Origin: an uncultured Oscillospiraceae bacterium
GTDB lineage: Bacteria > Bacillota > Clostridia > Oscillospirales > Ruminococcaceae
Assembly (NCBI GenBank): GCA_910579545.1
Contig: CAJTVI010000013.1
Span: 1 to 34,933 of the forward strand
Direction: 5' to 3'
Length of the DNA: 34,933 nucleotides
The notes beneath the pieces are model-generated. The model was not told where the DNA came from and did not search any database. It worked only from the letters and a program-made list of their open reading frames with translations. Made by a program: the position numbers and the translations under genes. Below are positions 30,708 through 34,933 of the stretch, piece after piece. Position 1 is the first letter of the stretch. Every line of letters begins with the position of its first letter.

Positions 30708-32893
30708 TCAGCCCTGGGCCTCGTCCCGCAGGGTCTGGGCAAGGCTTGCGGCCAGCAGCGCCCGGCCGCCCAGCCAGTAGGCCAGGCCCACCAGCAAAAA
30801 CACCGCCAGCACAAAGCCCAGGATGGGCAGAACCGGCGCTTCGGCCCAGAACTCGGCCGGGTCCAGATAGCTTGCCCGGATCATAAAGGCCGCCACCGCC
30901 CCGCCCAAAGCCAGCGAAACGGCCACCGGCCGCCCCGCAAGGGTCAGCGCCTCCCGCATAAACATGCCGCGCAGCTGGGCCGGGGTCATGCCGATGGATT
31001 CGTACCGGGCGATCTCCCGCCGGCGCAGCCGCACAAACCCCAGGGTGTGGGCAAACACGCTGGCCAGCCCGATGAGGGCAAGGTAGGCGCAGGCCGCCCC
31101 CAGCACGGTGCGAAAGCCCGCCAGCACCTGGTCGTTGGTCTGCTTTTCCCGCACCCGGTTTTCGCTGCCGGCAAGGCGGTCGGGGCCAAGGTACTGCGCG
31201 GCCGTCTGCTCCAGGGCGTCCAGCCCGGCAAGGGACGCGTCCCCCGCGGCCAGCAGCCGCGCCTGCACCGGCTGCGGCTCGGCCTCAACGCCGCTTTTTA
31301 GCTGCTGCCACAGGCTGAAGGGCAGGGTGATGGTAAGGCTGTAATGGGGGTACTCCTCCCGCAGGAGCGGCGGCGTTTGGGCATAGCCCAGCACCGGCAG
31401 CGCCGCGCCGCCCGCCGGCCCCTCCAAGCACAGCGGCTGGCCGTCCTCCTCTATAAAGGGGATATAGGCCGGGTAGCGGAAATTGGAGTGCAGGCTGTTC
31501 CAGATGCGGTTGTCCACCACCGCGCCGTCCAGCCGCTGGGGCAGGCCCAGCCCGGCGCAGTATTCGCCAAAGGCCGCGTCGTCCAGGATCACCAGCGAGG
31601 CGGGCAGGCGCAGGGGGCTTTCGTCTGCCCCGGCTTCTATCCCGGCCAGCGCGCCGTAGCCCCCCAGGCTTTTAAGCGGCTCGCTCTGGGCCGCCGGCGG
31701 CAGCAAAACGCCGCCCTCGGCCCGCTGGTACACCGCGCAGCCGCCCACGCCGGGCAGCGCCCGCAGCCCGCCGGCAAGGCCAAAGCCGCCGGCCGTGTCC
31801 CCCTGCAGGGTAAGCAGTACGTCCCACGCGTTTTGATAGCGAAAAAAATAGGTGTAGCGGGTGCTGATGTCCGAGAGGGTAAAAAAGCACTGGATGGTTA
31901 TAAAGCCCAAAAAGGCGAGGGTAAGCGAGAGGCTGCCCGCCCGCAGCTCCGCAGCGCCCCTGCCGCCAGCAGCCCCACCGCCCCGCGGCGCTCCCGCGCC
32001 CGGGCGGCAAGGCGGGTTTTGCGCGGGGCCGCTTCGGCGCCGCGCATGGCCTCGAGCGGGGTAAGCCGGCTGGCCCGCCAGGCGGGCAGCAGGGCCGAGA
32101 TGAACACGGTGGCAAAGGCGGCCGCCAGGGTGCCGGCCAGCAAAAGCGGATGGATGCAAAAGCGGCCGGCCACCCCCTGGCGCAGCCCCAGCCGGGCCGC
32201 AAAGCCCTGCATGGCGTCAAAGCAGCCCCAGCTGAGCAGCAGCCCGGCGGCAAGGCCTGCCAGCACCCGCAGGGCGGTGAGGGCCGCGGCCTCGCGCAGC
32301 AGCCAGCTTAGCAGCTGGGCCGGGGTGGCCCCGATGCCGGCCAGGGCGCCGATCTCCCGCACCCGGTTGTTCATCGAAACCGCAAAGGCGTTGTGGATGA
32401 TGAGCACCAGCGAGCAGCAGACCACCCCGATAATGGCAAGGTAAAGGGGCAGCAGCATGCGGGGCGCATCGTCGCCGGGGGCGCGCACTAAATAGAGGGC
32501 CAGCAGCCCGGCGTGGTACTGCACCGCGTCCGGCGCAAGGCCCAGCGCTGACGCAATGAGCGGCCCTTCGGCCGGCGCGGCCGAAGCCGGCGCAAACACC
32601 ACCTCGGCCCCGGCGGGCGGGCTGCCCGGCGCGGCGTTCGGGTCAAAATACGGCTGTGCCGACCGCACATGCGCAAACCCCCGGACGAGCGCCAGCTCCT
32701 CCTCGCCCAGGCTGCCGGCCAGCCGCAGATGCCAGCCGCCCTCAGCCTGGGTCAGGCGGCGGATGTCGTCCTGCCAGAGGTTATAAAACTGGGTGCAGAG
32801 CACCGTGATAAAGAGCACCGCCAAAAAGGCCGAGGCCATGACCCCCGCGCCGGCGGCCGAAGCCCGCCGGCGGGCTGATTCAGCTGAATTCAC
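30708..32893 (-). pseudogene. FtsX/MacB-like ABC exporter permease, frameshifted
   Basis: The intact protein would be a large permease of about 730 residues with two FtsX repeats. The first frame (GTG 32893 to a stop at 31898) holds the N-terminal membrane segment, an external domain and three membrane segments ending TPLEAMRGAE. The second frame, open from about 31970 to 30708, continues AELRAGSLSLTLAFLGFITIQCFFT, then a large external domain and three more membrane segments. The frames overlap, and the family sequence crosses between them near 31945-31965, as a one-base loss would cause. No classical slippery sequence is visible there. It could be a real mutation or a sequencing error in a GC-rich stretch. 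AAGGGGG lies 8 bases before GTG 32893. Confidence 0.75.
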
Positions 32894-32898
32894 GCCGC

Positions 32899-33579
32899 TC
32901 ACCCCCTTGTCTCGTCCCGCAGGATGCGGCCGTCCTCTAAGGTGAGGATGCGGCCCGCCCCCAGCGCGATCTTTTCGTCGTGGGTGATCAGCAGGATGGT
33001 CTGGCCATACCGGCGGTTGGAAAGCTGCAAAAGGTCCAGTACCTCCTGGGCGTTTTTGCGGTCGAGGTTGCCGGTGGGCTCGTCCGCCAGCAGCAGGGCC
33101 GGGCGGTAGATCATGGCCCGGGCAATGGCGGCCCGCTGCTGCTGCCCGCCCGAGAGCCGGCCGGGCATCGCGTCCAGCCTCTCTTCAAGGCCAAGGGCGC
33201 CCACAAGCTCGGCAAAAAAGGCCTCATCCGGCTTTTTGTCGTCCAGCCGCAGGGGCAAAAGGATGTTCTGCCGCACCGTGAGGGTGGGCACCAGGTTGTA
33301 AAACTGGTACACGATGCCCACCTTGCGCCGGCGGAAGATGGCGGCCTGGGTGCGGCTCATGCCGCCAAGCTCGGCGCCGTCCACCAGCACCCGGCCGGCG
33401 GTGGGCCGCTCGATGCTGCCCAAAATGTGCAAAAGGGTGGACTTGCCCGAGCCGGACGCCCCCACCACCGCCGCAAACTCCCCTTTTTGCAGGCTCAGAT
33501 CCACGCCGGCCAGCGCGGTGACCTGTGCCTCGCCCTCGCCGTACACCTTGGTAAGCCCTTCGCAGCGCAAAAGTTCCAT
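32899..33579 (-). CDS. ABC exporter ATP-binding protein (MacB/LolD type)
   Basis: ATPase of 226 residues driving the permease next to it. Walker A is GASGSGKST (about 40-48), the Q loop is YQFYNLVPTLTV, the signature is LSGGQQQR, Walker B is LLLADEPTGNLD and the H loop is THD. The class exports peptides, lipoproteins or antibiotics. AGAGAGGG lies 9 bases before ATG 33579. The stop overlaps a possible upstream GTG of the permease gene. A Pho-box-like promoter lies about 155 bases upstream. Confidence 0.93.
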   Translation of the reverse strand: MELLRCEGLTKVYGEGEAQVTALAGVDLSLQKGEFAAVVGASGSGKSTLLHILGSIERPTAGRVLVDGAELGGMSRTQAAIFRRRKVGIVYQFYNLVPTLTVRQNILLPLRLDDKKPDEAFFAELVGALGLEERLDAMPGRLSGGQQQRAAIARAMIYRPALLLADEPTGNLDRKNAQEVLDLLQLSNRRYGQTILLITHDEKIALGAGRILTLEDGRILRDETRG

Positions 33580-33733
33580 GCGGGTATCCCTCTCTTTCCG
33601 GCGGTCTTTAGGGCGGTTTCTTGTCTCACCGCCCCTTTTGAGAGTCGGTTTTGCATCCCGCCGCTTTGGCGGTTTTGTTTTTATCCCGCCGCCGCGCGGC
33701 GCCTTTGCCGCCCTCTTTTTGCCGCCGCCCCCT

Positions 33734-33768
33734 ATTCTGCCAGAGCAAAGTGACAGCCCGGTGACAGC
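33734..33768 (-). promoter_or_regulatory. Pho-box-like direct repeat with -10 upstream of the ABC exporter
   Basis: On the minus strand CTGTCAC occurs twice with a 4-base gap (33767-33761 and 33756-33750), an 11-bp period. After ten bases comes CAGAAT (33739-33734), a weak -10. This is the geometry of OmpR/PhoB-type activator sites placed instead of a -35. Which regulator binds is unknown. Confidence 0.5.
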
Positions 33769-33816
33769 GGCAAAAAACAAAGCGGGGGATGCGGGCTTCT
33801 CTTGAGGACGCACCCT

Positions 33817-34062
33817 TCAGCCGCTGAACCGCAGCCGGATTTTCAGCTGCCCATCCGCGATCTCGGCGAACGCCTGCCCGCCCATCCGTTCCATCAGCTC
33901 CCGCACGATCGCCAGGCCCAGGCCGGCCCCGCCCGCCTGCCACAGCAGGCGGCCCTCGGTGCCCGAAAAGGCCTGGCTGCACCGGCAGCCCTGCCGCCGC
34001 AGGTATTCGGCGGTGGAGTTGTTGATGTCGGTATCGTCCTCAACGATCAAAATGTGGGGCAT
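33817..34062 (-). CDS. Response-regulator/histidine-kinase fusion remnant
   Basis: The 81-residue reading frame joins two unrelated pieces. Residues 1-41 (MPHILIVEDDTDINNSTAEY onward) are the start of an OmpR-type receiver with the acidic pocket EDD. Residues 43-81 (GGAGLGLAIVRELMERMGG onward) are the last ATP-binding G box of a sensor kinase. The phospho-acceptor Asp, the DNA-binding domain and the kinase H and N boxes are all missing, as if one deletion removed the middle of a regulator-kinase gene pair. AAAGGGAGG lies before the ATG. It is probably inactive. Confidence 0.7.
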   Translation of the reverse strand: MPHILIVEDDTDINNSTAEYLRRQGCRCSQAFSGTEGRLLWQAGGAGLGLAIVRELMERMGGQAFAEIADGQLKIRLRFSG

Positions 34063-34146
34063 AAAACGGCCTCCCTTTTACATCCCTTGACAAGGGCTCG
34101 CACGCCATCAGGCGATGTTTGTAATTTGATCCGGGGTGCGCGCGCT

Positions 34147-34181
34147 AAAAAAGCGGCCGGGCGCTTTGCCCAAAAGGCCGC
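34147..34181 (-). terminator. Terminator after the sensor kinase gene
   Basis: On the minus strand GCGGCC (34181-34176) and GGCCGC (34158-34153) enclose an inner GGGC/GCCC stem and are followed by TTTTTT. It separates the kinase gene from the fusion remnant and exporter. The space 34063-34146 holds no clear promoter. Confidence 0.75.
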
Positions 34182-34243
34182 GCACCGCAGCGGGCCGGGG
34201 TGCACGGTCCGGGGCGCGGCGGGCCGGGGTGCGGCGGGCGCGC

Positions 34244-34933
34244 TCAGTGCCTGTAAAACCGCGCCGAAAACTGCGCCCCGCCCCCGGGCCGGTTTTGGGC
34301 GGTGAGCACCCCGTTTTGCGCCTTTACGATCTCGCTGGCCAGCGCCAGCCCAATGCCCGCCCCCTGCCCCGCGGCCCGCCGGCCCCGGTAAAACCGCTCG
34401 AACAGGTGGGGCAGGTCCGCGGCATCAAAGCCGGGGCCTTCGTCCCAGACGGTGAGTTCCAGATACAGCGGGTTTTGGGCGTAATCGCAGAACACCCGGC
34501 CCCGCGCAGCGGCGTCCGTGCCCCGGCTGTGCTCGGCGCAGTTCTTCATCAGGTTCAGCAGGGCCTCCACCGTCCAGCCAAGGTCGCCCATAAACCCGGC
34601 CGGGCCGTGCTGGGCAACCTCCACCGGCAGGCGCTGCATCCCCGGCAGGCTTTGCAAAGCGTCGGCGGCAAGGCTCAGGGCGGTGTAGGCGTCCACCGGC
34701 CCGCGCTCGAGCGGCAGCACCCCCGCGTCGATGCGGGAGAGGGTGAGCAGGCCGCTGCACAGGCTATCCAGCCTTGCAAGCTGGCGCAGGGCCCGGGCGG
34801 CGGGGCCTTGGGCCCGGGCGGCGCTGCCGCCGGCCTGTTCGGCCCCGCCGGCCGCCCCCCTGCCCGGCGGGCTTTCCCCGCCCGGGCCGTACGCTCCTGG
34901 CCCCTCCCCGGTGCATTCCCCGCTTGCGGCGGG
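34244..34933 (-). CDS. Sensor histidine kinase, 5' end beyond the window
   Basis: The frame stays open to the window edge, giving 229 residues of the C-terminal part. RQLARLDSLCSGLLTLSRIDAG is the end of the dimerisation helices. ALLNLMKNCAEHS is the N box, WDEGPGFDAADLPHLFERFYRG the G1 and F boxes, and GQGAGIGLALASEIV the G2 box. The phospho-acceptor His must lie beyond the edge. Before the second helix there is a Gly/Ala/Pro-rich stretch of about 50 residues (34800-34933) that is unusual inside this domain. The GTG at 34720 is internal, not the start. Confidence 0.8.
   Translation of the reverse strand, partial: PAASGECTGEGPGAYGPGGESPPGRGAAGGAEQAGGSAARAQGPAARALRQLARLDSLCSGLLTLSRIDAGVLPLERGPVDAYTALSLAADALQSLPGMQRLPVEVAQHGPAGFMGDLGWTVEALLNLMKNCAEHSRGTDAAARGRVFCDYAQNPLYLELTVWDEGPGFDAADLPHLFERFYRGRRAAGQGAGIGLALASEIVKAQNGVLTAQNRPGGGAQFSARFYRH

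Noticed and set aside
33750..33768. GTGACAGC repeats as plus-strand -35 boxes
   Set aside because: Neither copy has a -10 at the right distance on the plus strand; the minus-strand arrangement fits an activator site instead.
1..34933. Insertion sequences, integrases or attachment sites flanking the van or amino-sugar genes
   Set aside because: I found no transposase, integrase or tRNA gene, and no target-site-like direct repeats at the cluster edges.

Overview
The window is about 35 kb of GC-rich chromosome, with almost every gene preceded by a Gram-positive style Shine-Dalgarno sequence. A group B monomeric [FeFe] hydrogenase, a sialic-acid catabolic cluster, a two-domain GalT of the Bacillus type, the rpsF-ssb-rpsR operon and a vanG-like cluster together point to an anaerobic gut Firmicute. 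I would guess the Oscillospiraceae (Faecalibacterium/Gemmiger/Subdoligranulum relatives). That placement is inferred from gene content only; there is no rRNA or tRNA gene in the window to anchor it.

Left part (1-13.7 kb). mtaB (tRNA modification) and a monomeric [FeFe] hydrogenase run rightward, each behind a recognisable promoter, and end at a strong terminator. A sialic-acid locus follows. Leftward are a solute-binding lipoprotein, two CUT1 permeases, a YhcH/NanQ-type protein and NanA, all behind one promoter; then an RpiR-type regulator and an AGE-family epimerase behind another. Rightward are a divergent ROK-like kinase, an SGNH esterase and a YesL/DUF624 membrane protein. The set suggests import, anomerisation and lyase cleavage of sialic acid, epimerisation of free ManNAc to GlcNAc, then phosphorylation. 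No NanE-type ManNAc-6-P epimerase is present. A 20-bp motif shared by the two control regions (17 of 20 identical) is a candidate operator for the RpiR protein.

Middle part (13.7-21.6 kb). prfB (leftward, without the usual programmed frameshift) is separated from a RING/zinc-ribbon DUF2628 membrane protein by 614 bp. About 300 bp of that is a chain of overlapping hairpins built from a repeated unit whose stems covary. galU and galT follow, then two small uncharacterised genes, then rpsF-ssb-rpsR behind a perfect-consensus promoter and a leader resembling the S6:S18 autoregulatory motif.

Right part (21.7-34.9 kb). A five-gene block (vanR-like regulator, vanS-like kinase, vanG-like D-Ala-D-Ser ligase, vanXY-like D,D-peptidase, racemase without the VanT membrane domain) looks like a compact VanG-type peptidoglycan-precursor switching cluster. 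Next come a nitroreductase overlapping an MFS transporter, and an aminotransferase/ketoisomerase pair (FdtB/FdtA-like) for a 3-amino-sugar nucleotide. The window ends with a leftward ABC exporter whose permease gene is frameshifted, a chimeric remnant joining a response-regulator N-terminus to a histidine-kinase C-terminus, and the 3' part of another sensor kinase running off the edge. A Pho-box-like 11-bp direct repeat sits at the exporter promoter.
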